NCBI RefSeq assembly: GCF_002288925.2
Contig: NW_022098021.1
Location: 33,796,065 to 33,860,064, forward strand
Source of the DNA: Delphinapterus leucas
Lineage: Eukaryota > Chordata > Mammalia > Artiodactyla > Monodontidae
Reading direction: 5' to 3'
DNA: 64,000 bases
Position numbers and translations under genes: made by a program. The notes under the pieces are model-generated. The model worked only from the letters and a program-made list of their open reading frames with translations. It searched no databases and was not told the origin of the DNA. This document shows positions 23,101-33,300 of the stretch, piece by piece. Position 1 is the stretch's first letter; the number at the start of each line of letters is the position of its first letter.

Positions 23101-24076
23101 TCTCTTGGTTTTTAAGTACTGTATTGTTAATCTCCATATATTTGTGTTTTTTTACAGATTTTTTTTGTCTGTAATTGATATCTAGTCTTATAGCATTGTG
23201 GTTGGAAAAGATGCTTGATATGATTTCAATTTTCTTAAATTTACCAAGGCTTGATTTGTGACACAAGATATGATCTATCCTGGAGAATGTTCCATGAGCA
23301 CTTGAGAAGAAAGTGTATTTTGTTGTTTTTGGTTGGAATGTCCTATAAATATCAATTAAGTCCATCTTATTTAATGTGTCATTTAAAGCTGGTGTTTCCT
23401 TATTTATTTTCACTTTGGGTGATCTGTCCACTGATGAAAGCTGGGTGTCAAAGTTCCCTACTATTATTGTGTTACTGTCATTTTCCCCTTTCATGGCTGT
23501 TAGCATTTGCCTTATGTATTGAGGTGCTCCTATGTTGGATGCATAAATATTTACAATTTGTATGTCTTCTTGGATTGATCCCTTGATCATTATGTTGTGT
23601 CCTTTTTTGTCTCTTGTAATAGTCTTTATTTTAAAGTCTATTTTGTCTGATATGAGAATTGCTACTCCAGCTTTCTTTTGATTTCAATTTGCATGTAATA
23701 TCTTTTTTCATCCCCTCACTTTCAGTCTGTATGTGTCCCTAGGTCTGAAGTGGGTCTCTTGTAGACAGCATATCTACAGGTGTTGTTTTTGTATCCATTC
23801 AGCTAGTCTATGTCTTTTTTTTTTTTTTGCAGTACACGGGCCTCTCACTGTTGTGGCCTCTCCTGTTGCAGAGCACAGGTTACAGATGCACAGACTCAGT
23901 GGCCATGGCTCATGGGCCCAGCTGCTCCATGGCATGTAGTATCCTCCTGAACTGGGGCAGAACTCATGTCCCCTGCATCAACAGGCAGACTCTCAACCAC
24001 TGCCCCTCCAGGGAAGCCCTAGTCTATGTCTTTTGGTGGGAGCATTTAATCCATTTACATTTAAAGTAGTTATCAA
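20104..24076 (-). pseudogene. L1 ORF2 remnant (endonuclease, reverse transcriptase, Cys-rich end)
   Basis: The whole ORF2 order is readable in fragments. The endonuclease region spans about 24050-23060 and includes the GAPQYIRQ stretch and SSAHGTFSRIDHI. The reverse-transcriptase region includes an intact FADD catalytic motif at about 21812-21823. The thumb and C-terminal region follows (about 21485-20817). The start codon position has TTG where the sister copy at 38085 has ATG. Many frameshifts and stops split it into at least six frames. An extra AT pair in the (AT)n just before the end shifts the frame past the usual THIYGI-stop. The gene is further split by a CHR-2 insertion at 23819-24018. 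It was once the enzyme that nicks target DNA and copies L1 RNA; it is non-functional here. Confidence 0.92.
23819..24018 (-). mobile_element. CHR-2 SINE nested in L1, antisense on the plus strand
   Basis: The poly(T) and gcagtacacgggcctctcac begin the reverse-complemented tail and body. The head (ccagggaagccc) ends at about 24018. The 16-bp target duplication ctagtctatgtctttt is identical at 23803-23818 and 24019-24034 and interrupts L1 ORF2. The SINE has the same orientation as its host L1 and is younger than it. Confidence 0.96.
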
Positions 24077-24155
24077 TATGTATGTTCCTATTACCATTTT
24101 CTTAATTGTTTTGGGTTTGTTATTGTATGTCTTTTCCTCCTCTTGTTTTTCCCAC

Positions 24156-24834
24156 CTAGAGAAGTTCCTTTAGCATTTGTTGTAAATCTGGTTTGGTGGT
24201 GCTGAACTCTCTTAGCTTTTACTTGTCTGTAAAGTTTTTAATTTCTCTGTCAAATCTGAATGAGATCCTTGCTTGGTTGAATAATCTTGGTTGTAGGTTT
24301 TCCCTTTCATCACTTTAAATATGTACTGCCACTCCCTTCTGGCTTGTAGAGTTTCTGCTGACAGATCAGCTATTAACCTTATGGGCATTCCCTTGTGTGT
24401 TATTTGTTGTTTCCCTTTTTGCTTTTAATATTTTTTCTTTGTATTTAATTTTTGATAATTTGATTAATGTGTCGTGGTGTGTTTCTCCTTGTATTTATCC
24501 TGAATGGATTCTGTACTTCCTCAACTTGATTGTCTATTTCATTTCCTACATTAGGGAAGTTTTCAACTATAATCTCTTCAAGTATTTTCTCAGTCCCTTC
24601 CTTTTTCTCTTTGTCTTCTGGGATCCCTATAATTCGAATGTTGGTGCATTTAATGTTGTCCCAGAGGTCTCTGAGACTGCCCTGAGTTCTTTTCATTCTT
24701 TTTTCTTTAGTCTGCTCTGCAGTTGTTATTTCCACTATTTTATCTTCCAGTTCACTTATCCGTTCTTCTGCCTCAGTCATTCTGCTACTGATTCCTTGTA
24801 GAGAATTTTTGATTGCATTTATTGTGTTGTTCAT
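24156..24834 (-). pseudogene. L1 ORF1 remnant lacking its N-terminus
   Basis: On the minus strand the coiled-coil part (MNNTINAIKNSLQG, ISSRMTEAEERISELEDKI) and the start of the RNA-binding domain (IRIIGIPEDKEKKEGTE) are open from 24834 to 24445. Decayed C-terminal sequence continues to a TAG at 24156-24158. ORF1p normally forms trimers and coats L1 RNA. About 70 N-terminal codons present in the sister copy (37115-37320) are missing; sequence jumps straight from the 5' UTR into the coiled coil. Confidence 0.88.
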
Positions 24835-24859
24835 TATTGTTTGTTTGCTCTTACTGTGG

Positions 24860-25192
24860 AGCTGGGTCTTAGCATTGAGATAGAGATGTCTGGGAGTGTT
24901 TTCACTGTTTGATATTATGTGGGGTTAGGAGGTGTTTGGGGGACCAATGTCCTCCACTTGGCTCTCCCACCTCAGATGCTGAGGCCTGACACCCGGTCAG
25001 AGCAGCAAGGCCCTGTCACTCACACTGCCAGGCACGTGGGGAATTTCTTGCCTTTTGGGAAGTCTGAGGTCTTCTTCCAGCAATCAGTATGTGCTCTGTA
25101 GAAATTGTTCCACATGTAGTTGTATTTCTGATGTATTTGTGGGGAGGAAGTTGATTTCCACATCTTACTCCTCTGCCATCTTGAAGGTCCCC
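24860..25192 (-). promoter_or_regulatory. L1 5' UTR / internal promoter remnant
   Basis: Minus-strand sequence from ggggaccttcaagatggcag to aagacccagctccac aligns with the later part of the 36 kb L1 5' region (shared ccgggtgtcagg, gaggtggga, ggacattggtcc, taatatcaa blocks). By family knowledge this region drives RNA polymerase II transcription of L1. Activity in this decayed copy is unknown. Confidence 0.7.
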
Positions 25193-26046
25193 CTACTTGG
25201 TTAATTTAAACCAAGCCTTACAGGATTTGAAAGCAGTTTCTTGTATACTTATGCAATTAAATTTTAATAGAACACAATGGTGTCCATCTGGATAAGGTGT
25301 AATAATTTATCAAACCATTTATAGTGGCAATGTCATTAGAATAAGAATTATGGTTACAAACTCTCCATATCAAAGTAAGTTATTGAACTTTATAGTGTCT
25401 CTATAATGTTATGTCTTTCCACCTCAGCCAAGAAAGTATCTTTACAACTAAAAAGTGGCATTAAATCCAGAATTGAATCCATAGAAGGCAAATGATTGAT
25501 TTGGCAACAGAACTGATAATCCTCCATTTTAGGACAAAACAGAAAGAAGACAAACATTGCTACATTATATTCACTATAGTTTCATTTCCTAAACCTCAGA
25601 TTATGATTTCCCAAATGAAAAATATATGGTATAAAAATAACCTCTAATTTAGAATTTGATTCTGTTCCATTTTTTGTTCTGTTGACTTGAAAACTGAAAA
25701 TAATTTGTCTTTAGAAAACCTGGAGAGGATACCTAAAAGCATGATTTTTATTAAAACTGGGTTTTTCTAGCCTCTTGTGCACACTTAACATGGGACTGGA
25801 AATGAATTTTTATTAAGGAGTACTTCTACACACATGTACAATATTTGTGGACTTATTAATGTTTTTCTTATTATTTCCTATACTTATTGGAGCTAATGAA
25901 TAACTTTTAATAACTCAAAGTCTACTTAGTTCTCCATTTTAAACCACAGGTAAAGGAACAGAGTCCCATTTAGGAAGTGTAATATGTTTTAGGACAAAAA
26001 ATCATTAATATATCAGCATACTCTGCTTTTTAATTTGGAAGTGTCC
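25193..26046. other. AT-rich non-coding DNA
   Basis: No gene or repeat recognised between the L1 5' end and the next L1 3' fragment. Confidence 0.5.
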
Positions 26047-26048
26047 TT

Positions 26049-26425
26049 TTTTTTTTTTAATTGGGGTATAGTTGTTTTACAATGTTGTGTTAGTTTCTGC
26101 TGCACAATGAAGTGAATCAGCTATATGTATACATATATCCCCTGCCTCATGGACCTCCCTCCCACCCCCCCATCCCCATCCCACCCATCTAGGTCACCAA
26201 AAAGCACTGAGCTGAGCTCCCTTCTCCATACAGCAGGTTCTCACTAGCTATCTGTTTTACACATGGCAGTGCACAAATGTCAATCCCAATCTCCCAATTC
26301 ATCCCCCTCCGATGTCCACATATTCTTTCTCTAAGTCTGTGTCTCCATTCCTGCCATGTAAATAGGTTCATCTGTACCATTTTCCTAAATTCCACATATA
26401 TGCATTAATACATGATATTTTAGTC
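26049..26425 (-). mobile_element. L1 3'-UTR fragment of an older subfamily, minus strand
   Basis: Poly(T), then attggggtatagttgtttta, caatgttgtgttagtttctg and gtgaatcagctatatgtata form the reversed L1 3' end. It differs at many positions from the 3' ends at 15.0 and 19.7 kb, and the following UTR includes ctcatggacctccctcccac. It is severely 5'-truncated, with no ORF2 left. Confidence 0.85.
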
Positions 26426-26849
26426 TTCTACAATTTCAGAAATAACTCTTTGAATCAGGTGCTTTGAGAGGCAATGAGCAAAGATTTCAAATTTAGGAGC
26501 TGTTCCTTTCAGTGTCTTTTGATTATACATATCTAATCCATAGTCATTCCGGCAGGATATGCAAAGATTTAACTTCTTTTATAGACAATCTGCTCTAAGT
26601 TACTTTATCAGTATATAAACATTTTGGTTAAGTTGTACATTATCTAGAAACAGTATTTATTGCACTGTTATAGCCCATGAAATATATATGGGCTCATCTA
26701 CTTCTAAGTTGCTCAAATTTGGAACAAATTGGTTCTTTGCATATTCATCTATTCATTCATATACAAAATCCATTCATTCATTTATCCTAAAATTACTTAT
26801 TAAAGACACTTATTGAATGATCTCAGTAATTGGAAAATATTAATATACA
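26426..26849. other. AT-rich non-coding DNA
   Basis: The repeated cattcattcatt motif near 26755-26785 may be the tail of the neighbouring antisense L2. No gene seen. Confidence 0.45.
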
Positions 26850-27205
26850 AAGTACTATGAGGAAATGAAAAAATAAGGCAGGTTAGGAAAGTTGCGATTG
26901 TGGCAATTCTAGATAAGGTAACGGTTGAAGACTATTGAAGGGGGAGAGTTACCTGTGTGCAAATCTGGAGGAACAGCATTTTGAGAAGTAGGGAATGGCT
27001 TGTACGAAACTCTAACAAGAGAGTGTGTCTGATGTTGTCAAGAAACAGCAAGGAGGCCAGTGTAGCTGAAAAAGAATGAGAATGAGGAGAAGGAGATGGG
27101 ATCAATAGGTAATGGAGTACAAGATCATATGGAACCTTCTCAGCCATTAGATGGACAATGGCTATCACTCTGAGTGCATTTGAGATAGACAAGCCTTAGA
27201 TGGAT
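26850..27205 (-). mobile_element. L2-like fragment, antisense
   Basis: Antisense L2 blocks in order: aggcaggttaggaaagttgc, gaggaacagcattttgagaa, agcaaggaggccagtgtagc, gaatgagaatgaggagaagg, tacaagatcatatggaacct. Confidence 0.5.
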
Positions 27206-27629
27206 TATTGTGAAGAAATTTTTGTTGGAATCAAAGACAAAAGAAAAAATAGAGATAAAGTGATTAGGGAATTCAGAAAGCAGATGTTGTCTACATTATC
27301 TGAGTAGAAAGGACCACAGAGATATGACACCAATTTTCATGGTTCTCTGTATGTAACAGACCTTCTAACAACACCTCAAGTTTTTGTTATGTACATGTGC
27401 TTTTTAATTTTTTTTTCTGTCCATAACTCTCTTTTCAAGTATACTCCTTCCTTTGGTGAGCTCATTTATTTTCATAGCTTAGATGAACATTTCAGTGCTG
27501 ATGATTCTTTAATTTATGATTTCTAACCACCGCTCTCTTCTGGAGACCAGAGGCATAATGTCAAATGACCACTTGGCCTAATTCAGTAGAAATTTGACAC
27601 TGACACGTTTCACTGAACTAATTGCTAGT

Positions 27630-27818
27630 CATCTTTCAAGTCTTTGCTTAAATCTCACTTCTCTCTGGAAGGCTTTGACTTCTGTTATACTTTACTATGA
27701 CAGCCCTCATGTATTTATAGTCATTTGATTAGTGTTGTCTTCTTCACAAACCTACAGTTTCCACAAAAGTAGGAACTACTCCTATATCACTTTTCATTAT
27801 ATTACTAGTGCTTAGTAA
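27630..27818 (+). mobile_element. L2 LINE 3' fragment
   Basis: The L2 sense order is visible: caagtctttgcttaaatctc, cttctctctggaaggctttg, catgtatttatagtcatttg, tttccacaaaagtaggaact, tattactagtgcttagtaaa. Confidence 0.7.
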
Positions 27819-27829
27819 ATTTTTTTTTT

Positions 27830-29579
27830 TTTTGACAAACTGGGAGTCTTACTTTCCTATGGGGTTGATATTTTACACATTTTACCATTGAATAGATACT
27901 AAGGTTTTTTTAGGTAGTAGTAATTTAAGTAGTAATTTAAAATTAATCAAGGATGTCAAATTTTGTTTAAGTGCTCAGATCAATCAACATAATACAACCC
28001 AATTTGCACTATTCCAACTGTATTATAGTTTTAGCATACGTGTAAGCCTAACCTAGAAAAGTAACATCATTGAAAAGGAGAGAGTCATGAAGTGACCACA
28101 AAATGGACTTAAATTAAGAGCATGTCTTACCTTCATTTATTCTTACTTCTCTGTAAATGTATCAAGATGGTCCTACCATGCTTTAAAACGTTTTGAAAGG
28201 GAAGTACCTTGAATATAATTTTTCTGTTTGATCTCAGTTTTAATGATTGACATTCCAAGAGAGAGAAGGACAGATAAGCTTGTGGATTTTTTTCTCATTT
28301 TATAGGGCATTGGGAAGTAGAAGAGCTAAAATATATTATAGAAAATATATTTTCTATATACTGCATGGACTAAAATGCATGGCCTTGGCTTTTATTGTGG
28401 GTTGAGATTAAAAAATAACAGAAAAAAAGGGTCAAATGTGAGTCTCAGGTTTCAGTTCAATGGGGAAAAAGAAAACTTAATCCTAGAGATTTCTAGGTAT
28501 ATTAGATGTATGAGATTGGAGCAAGAGAGAGGGATTAGAAGAAGTAAGAGATTAGAATTTGTAGTGTAGTCTTGGAAGTTTACAAATTCATGCCTACATT
28601 GGCAGCAAAGGTGTGGTGTTTTTAGTATATACATGGAAAATTGAGGAATGAAGAGATAAGAGGTACAAGGCATGTAATGTCCAAGCTCCTTGTTATCACT
28701 GACTGATGTTATCACATTATTCTTTTTCTTATGTGGAGTTAATCCAGAGTAGAGTCTGTTATTGTTCAGTCATGCCTTGAATTTCCTCTGTTCTTCCCTG
28801 TCTGTAATTAGTGACCTATTAAGGAGCCATTAAGATAATTAGAAGGTATTCACTGCAGTTGTAGCTGAATATAATGTATTAGTTCAGTCATGTTTGCTTC
28901 TCTTAAGTATGAATACTACACAAAAGCTGCTTTTGAAGGTTGAAATTACATTAGTAAGTTTAGCCAGCAGGTGTCATATTTTAGCCCATTACTCTATGAT
29001 TAAATAGTAGTTGTCTGTGTTATGATATAAAATATATAACATTTTTAGCAAAATTGGAAACATATTGAATGATTTGATATGTTGATGATTAAAATTCGGT
29101 GAGTTGAAGGTGATTAATAGCTTCTCAGACAGGTCTATTCAAATAATCAAATAACTTTTAGAATGTGAAACACTCCTCCCTAGGAAGTATAATACATTTT
29201 ATAATGGTAGAAACTTCATGGTTTGTAAATTAAAAATCTATGATATCTAGCCTGGAGTTAAGTGATGCGCATTTGGTATGGCCTATCATCTATTAATTAA
29301 TACATTGGTACCCTTCTCTTGTCTTTTGCCACTGTCTGAAGGGATATCTCATTATGTTCTTATTAGCTCCCATTCTGACTCCATGACATATTTTATGGAG
29401 CTAACAAAGACTTTAGCAGCATAAAATCACATTTTAATTTAAAAAATATTGACCTTATTTGGTGTGTGCAACAGATATTGGAAACATAAAAGAAGATATT
29501 CAGTAACATATAAAAAATATCAAAATCAGTTTACCCTCACCCCTACTATTTAATTACAGTAAAATATTTGATACTGGCC
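27830..29579. other. AT-rich non-coding DNA
   Basis: No gene or clear repeat family. A perfect 22-bp palindrome lies at 28337-28358. Confidence 0.5.
28337..28358. repeat. Perfect 22-bp palindrome
   Basis: The half tatagaaaata is followed immediately by its exact reverse complement. AT-only palindromes of this length arise by chance in AT-rich DNA. Confidence 0.9.
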
Positions 29580-30045
29580 AAGGTAGTCTTAAAGAGTTCC
29601 CCTGAGCTTGACTAAATTTTAGCCAGGTTTCTTTCTGACCTCCTTTTTCATTTAAGTTAGAAAACTTGCAATTTTAAATTCTTTCTCTGTCTCTTTGAGA
29701 TGTAAATCTTCTACAACCCAGGAATGCATTTCTTAAGGATCTGGGAACAATCCCTGGGAAATATAATAACCAAAAAAAAATAGTGCCCCTGTCTTCCATT
29801 CTCTGTGGGAACATAGGAGCCTAACGTAATAGGCACCAATCAGCAAACACAGATGTCCTAATCACATGTGACCCCTAATATCTTCCAGTACTTAAAAACA
29901 CTTCTGCCTTTTGTTTCAATGGAGTTAAGCTCAATATATTTCTGCTATTGCAATTGTCTCTTTCCCTACTGCAGTAATCTTGAACAAAGCCTTCTTTGCT
30001 TTTTTAACTAGTCTGTTGCAATTTTCTTTTATAATACAGATCACT
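29580..30045 (+). mobile_element. Candidate ancient LTR (endogenous-retrovirus-like)
   Basis: The 3' half resembles mammalian solo LTR ends: ttccagtacttaaaaacact, tctgccttttgtttcaatgg, agttaagctcaatatatttc, then a decayed polyadenylation area (cttgaacaaagccttctttg) and ttttaactagtctgttgcaa. No internal viral genes, second LTR or flanking duplication is seen, so at most it is an old solo LTR. The left edge is approximate. Confidence 0.45.
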
Positions 30046-30215
30046 AACAAAGCACTTAGGAAGTCAGTGCTTAGAACTTAGAACTAAGGCATAGTTCTAA
30101 GTGCCTTTGTATGTTAATTAATTTAAATTCAAGGAAACCCTATGAAATAGGCACTGTTATCATTATCCCCATTTAACCTCATCACACAAAGGTGAAATAA
30201 CTTTCTGGGGGACAG
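30046..30215 (+). mobile_element. MIR SINE fossil
   Basis: Blocks gcatagttctaagtgccttt, gtatgttaattaatttaaat, ccctatgaaataggcactgt and tatcattatccccatttaac match the MIR core in order. Confidence 0.8.
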
Positions 30216-30334
30216 TAGGAAGAAAACAAGACTTATTCAGTCCTTCACTTAATCTTAGCTCTCAGAGACTCTCAGTCCTAAAAATCGTCATTCTTTTCTC
30301 TTTCAACTAATGCCATCATCAATTTTTGCAGATT

Positions 30335-30935
30335 TTGTCATTCATTCACTTGGTCAGTATACATGTATTGACTTCTACTGTGTACCAGTGCTAGGGATAA
30401 AATATCAGATAAGACAGACATGACTGCTTATATCATTGAACTTAGTCAGTGAGGACGTGGACAATAAGCAGGCAATTTGAATGCCCTTTTGATAGAGGCA
30501 GTAAATGCTGCTCTGCAGCATACAGTCTAGACATCAATGCAGACTTGGTGAGACTGGGAGCGACTCCTACACAGAGAATTAAGTCAAAGAAGGATGAGAT
30601 GGGGGTGAGTGTTGTAGGATGAGAAAATATCATGTTCAAAGAAAATATCACATTCAGTGCCTAGAGGCAAGAGAGAGCAAGAAGCATACAGGAAATTAAA
30701 ACAATAACATATGACTAAAACAAAGACTACATGTGCTAAGAGCTGGGGATGGGAGTGAAAGAGAGAGTAAGGGTGTAATGGTAAGTGAAGATACTTTTAT
30801 GACAAAATGTAAGGTCGTATTAGGAACTTTGGACTTGATCATCAGAGCAATAGGGAGCAATTTGAAGAATTTTATGCAAGAAGTCAAGATCACATTTGTG
30901 AGTTTTGAATATTCGCTCTGTGAAAGTATAGACAA
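30335..30935 (-). mobile_element. L2-like fossil, antisense
   Basis: It starts with cattcattcacttggtcagt and ctgtgtaccagtgctaggga, the reversed L2 end. It continues through acaataagcaggcaatttga, tgctaagagctggggatggg, tttggacttgatcatcagag and caatagggagcaatttgaag, the usual antisense order. No coding frame survives. Confidence 0.6.
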
Positions 30936-31079
30936 TAAAATTTTTAAAAATATATAAATTATATTCAATAAAATTTAGATACAGATTGCATGATAGCTAA
31001 ATTCTATCTTTTATTTAAGAAAATAATTTTAAATAGAAAAAGTTTATTTTAAATGAATCTCTTAAAATTTTATTTTACA
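30936..31079. other. AT-rich non-coding DNA
   Basis: Nothing recognised. Confidence 0.5.
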
Positions 31080-32000
31080 CATTGGCTGCACCTTTGTAAA
31101 TAACATTAGGCTTAAGATTACAAAGCCATCTTTGTTAAATAATGCCCAGAAAAATGTGCATCTACTTACTGGCTCAAATTATTCCTAATGTACACAGTTG
31201 CCTATTTCCCGTTTGCAATTCAGGTAGTTAATGCTACAATGAGCTCCAAGCAGGTGTGTACATTTTTATAGTACTCTTTCAAAGCAAGGGCCTTTGACAA
31301 ACGAAGTGTTCTGTTCATGTTAAAATGGTACATAACGTGAAATGTTTTACATTTTGAGATAATTTCCCATTTGCTTCTAATTATCTTGCTGTTGAATAAG
31401 CACTGTTCTTTTACAGTGTTTTTTCATAGATATAGTGTAGTTACTTTGGAGCTAGTCAATTTAAATATGCTTATCAAAAAATGTCTTAAAACACCTTTAA
31501 CATTCTAAATGGTTTCCATTTGGCTATACCCCAACTAGAATTGAAATAGGAAAAAAAAAAGGTTGAAGTTTTAATATTCGTTTGTGTTTTATTAGATTGC
31601 AGTGTGCCTGATCCTTTTTATGCTAGATTTCAATTGATGTAAATAAAATTGGCTGTAAATAAAATTGGCTAAGTGACACAGTGCTGAGCAGAAGGGTTGG
31701 GAATGAAAGCTCTGATGCCAAATCAACTATAATATTGTAAATCAGCATTAATTGATGCCAGCTGTGTGGTCTGTGTGCTACTTAGTATTATGGGTGAAGA
31801 AAGGTGTGGTTACTGTTATTTTAATTTGGAAACTGGAACCGGTTGCCAGTTACTAGGTGTGTGCTTAGTGTTTATTGTACAGAGAAAAGACTTAAGTGGT
31901 TCAAGCGGTACAGTGTAATTTGGATTATTAGTGTGAGATGTTTTAGTTCTTTCATAATCACATAGAAGCAAATAACAGACCTGCTATCTAGTTTTATAGC
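31080..32000. other. Repeat-poor block, possible conserved non-coding element
   Basis: About 900 bases with no recognised SINE, LINE, LTR or DNA transposon and a more balanced composition than the flanks (for example tgatgccagctgtgtggtct, ggaaccggttgccagttact). A perfect 16-bp tandem duplication (tgtaaataaaattggc twice) lies at 31638-31669. The absence of repeats is what I see; conservation is only an inference. Confidence 0.25.
31638..31669. repeat. Perfect 16-bp tandem duplication
   Basis: tgtaaataaaattggc occurs at 31638-31653 and again at 31654-31669 with no mismatch, which implies a recent slippage event. Confidence 0.95.
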
Positions 32001-32204
32001 TAACTTTAGGAATATATTATAGATCTCCTTGAAGATGTCATTTATTAATCTTTTATTGCATTTGATCTAAACTGTTCTTAAAAGTCCAAGTACATCGCTG
32101 CTTCTTCTCTAGCCCTTATTTCTGAAGATTAACTAGTATAATTATAATTAAACTCATTCCAATTTAAATTGGCATAAATCTGGGCTGACCACAAAATTGT
32201 TTCT

Positions 32205-32320
32205 TAAAATGCACACATACACACAATACACTCATGTGTGCACCCACAATATACATATGTAATATTCACATGCACTTGATACCCATACATATGCACATAG
32301 CATGCACACGTTCACACCTA
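32205..32320. repeat. Imperfect CA-rich tract
   Basis: A run of interrupted CA and CACA units (acacatacacacaatacact, gcacccacaatatacatatg, atgcacatagcatgcacacg). Confidence 0.7.
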
Positions 32321-32749
32321 ACCCAAGAGAATTTCTGAATTAGTTAAAAAATATTATAGTGGCTGTGAAAGTTATTTGCTTACATATTTAAACAGATTTT
32401 TAATTGTTGAGTTTGATTTACTTGCAGAGAAATGACAGTTCTAAATTTTCCATTGCCTGTAACATGGGTTTATCCCTGATAGTCTGACTCTGTTAATCTA
32501 TTTTTTGGTTTAAACAAAGAAAACAGGTCACACAGTTATATGACCATTATTTGCATTGCATTGAGAACCACTTTTATATGATAAATCTATACCTGAACTG
32601 ATTTAAACATATTGTCCAGTATAGATCAAATACTGCAACAATAGTGGATTCACCATTTAGTTGAGCATCTACTTGAAATCGTTTGATAAGTAATCATGTT
32701 TAAGGGAGAAATACTCATCTTACAGTGAATAAGCTGTCAGGGAGGAAGA
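32321..32749. other. Non-coding DNA
   Basis: No gene or element recognised. Confidence 0.5.
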
Positions 32750-33300
32750 AATTTTCCCCTACTCTCCTAGATTCTTAAGACTGGTCTAAGAATTAAATTG
32801 AAATAGATTAACAGGAAGAAATCAAACTAAAGTTTAATAACATGTATTCATGGGACAGACAGGAAAACTGAGTAACACTGAAATGGTTGAAACCATCACT
32901 TTAAATACTATAGATATAGTATTTAAAGACAAAGGATAATGTTGGAGGTAGTGGTTTGGGACTTCAAAGGGGATGAAGGCAATACACATGAAGATGGAAA
33001 AGCAAACGTTTGGTAAACAAATGTTTGGTGGTCCATGCAGAGAGGAATTTTAGCAAGCAGGCTTTTCTAGGTTCCTTCCTGTCTACAGACCTAGTTCATA
33101 CTACAGTTATCTATGGTGATAGCTCTATTCCTGGAAAAGGTCCTCTATCTAAATTCTTTTAGGCAGTTAGAGAGGATGTCAAAGATTCTTCCTTTTGGGC
33201 CTTGATTGTCTTCAGCTAAAAATAGTCTACATGCCAAAGAGACATATTTTGGGGTGGCAAATTTTGCTCCCCTACAAAACAAATTAATATTGAACCTTAA
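32750..33300. other. Possible decayed LTR-like or other old repeat
   Basis: Stretches such as ggtagtggtttgggacttca and acatattttggggtggcaaa have the feel of old mammalian LTRs, but I cannot assign a family or edges. The 13-bp hairpin at 32899-32928 is inside it. Confidence 0.25.
32899..32928. repeat. 13-bp inverted repeat with 4-base loop
   Basis: The arm ctttaaatactat (32899-32911), loop agat and arm atagtatttaaag (32916-32928) are perfectly complementary. Confidence 0.95.

Larger units (their letters stand above)
19733..25192 (-). mobile_element. Nearly full-length L1, minus strand, with nested SINE
   Basis: The 3' end starts at the poly(T) (19733-19740) and aacaactttattggagtata. The 3' UTR, ORF2, an inter-ORF spacer, a partial ORF1 and a 5' UTR follow toward higher coordinates. 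The 5' end at about 25192 reads, on the minus strand, ggggaccttcaagatggcag. This resembles L1 promoter starts, which carry an aagatggc (YY1-type) site. Total span is about 5.46 kb, or about 5.25 kb without the antisense CHR-2 at 23.8-24.0 kb. It is shorter than the 36 kb copy partly because of an internal deletion at about 24855. Both ORFs are broken, so it cannot move on its own. No clear target-site duplication was found. Confidence 0.95.

Noticed and set aside
19733..25192. Target-site duplication for the minus-strand L1 (tactt-like match near 19730 and 25194)
   Set aside because: The match is only about 5 bases and next to a T run, so it is not better than chance.
28337..28358. 22-bp perfect palindrome as an operator
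   Set aside because: AT-only sequence in AT-rich DNA makes this expected by chance, and no gene is adjacent.
29580..30045. Endogenous retrovirus with coding genes
   Set aside because: Only an LTR-like segment is visible; no gag, pol or env frames and no partner LTR were found.
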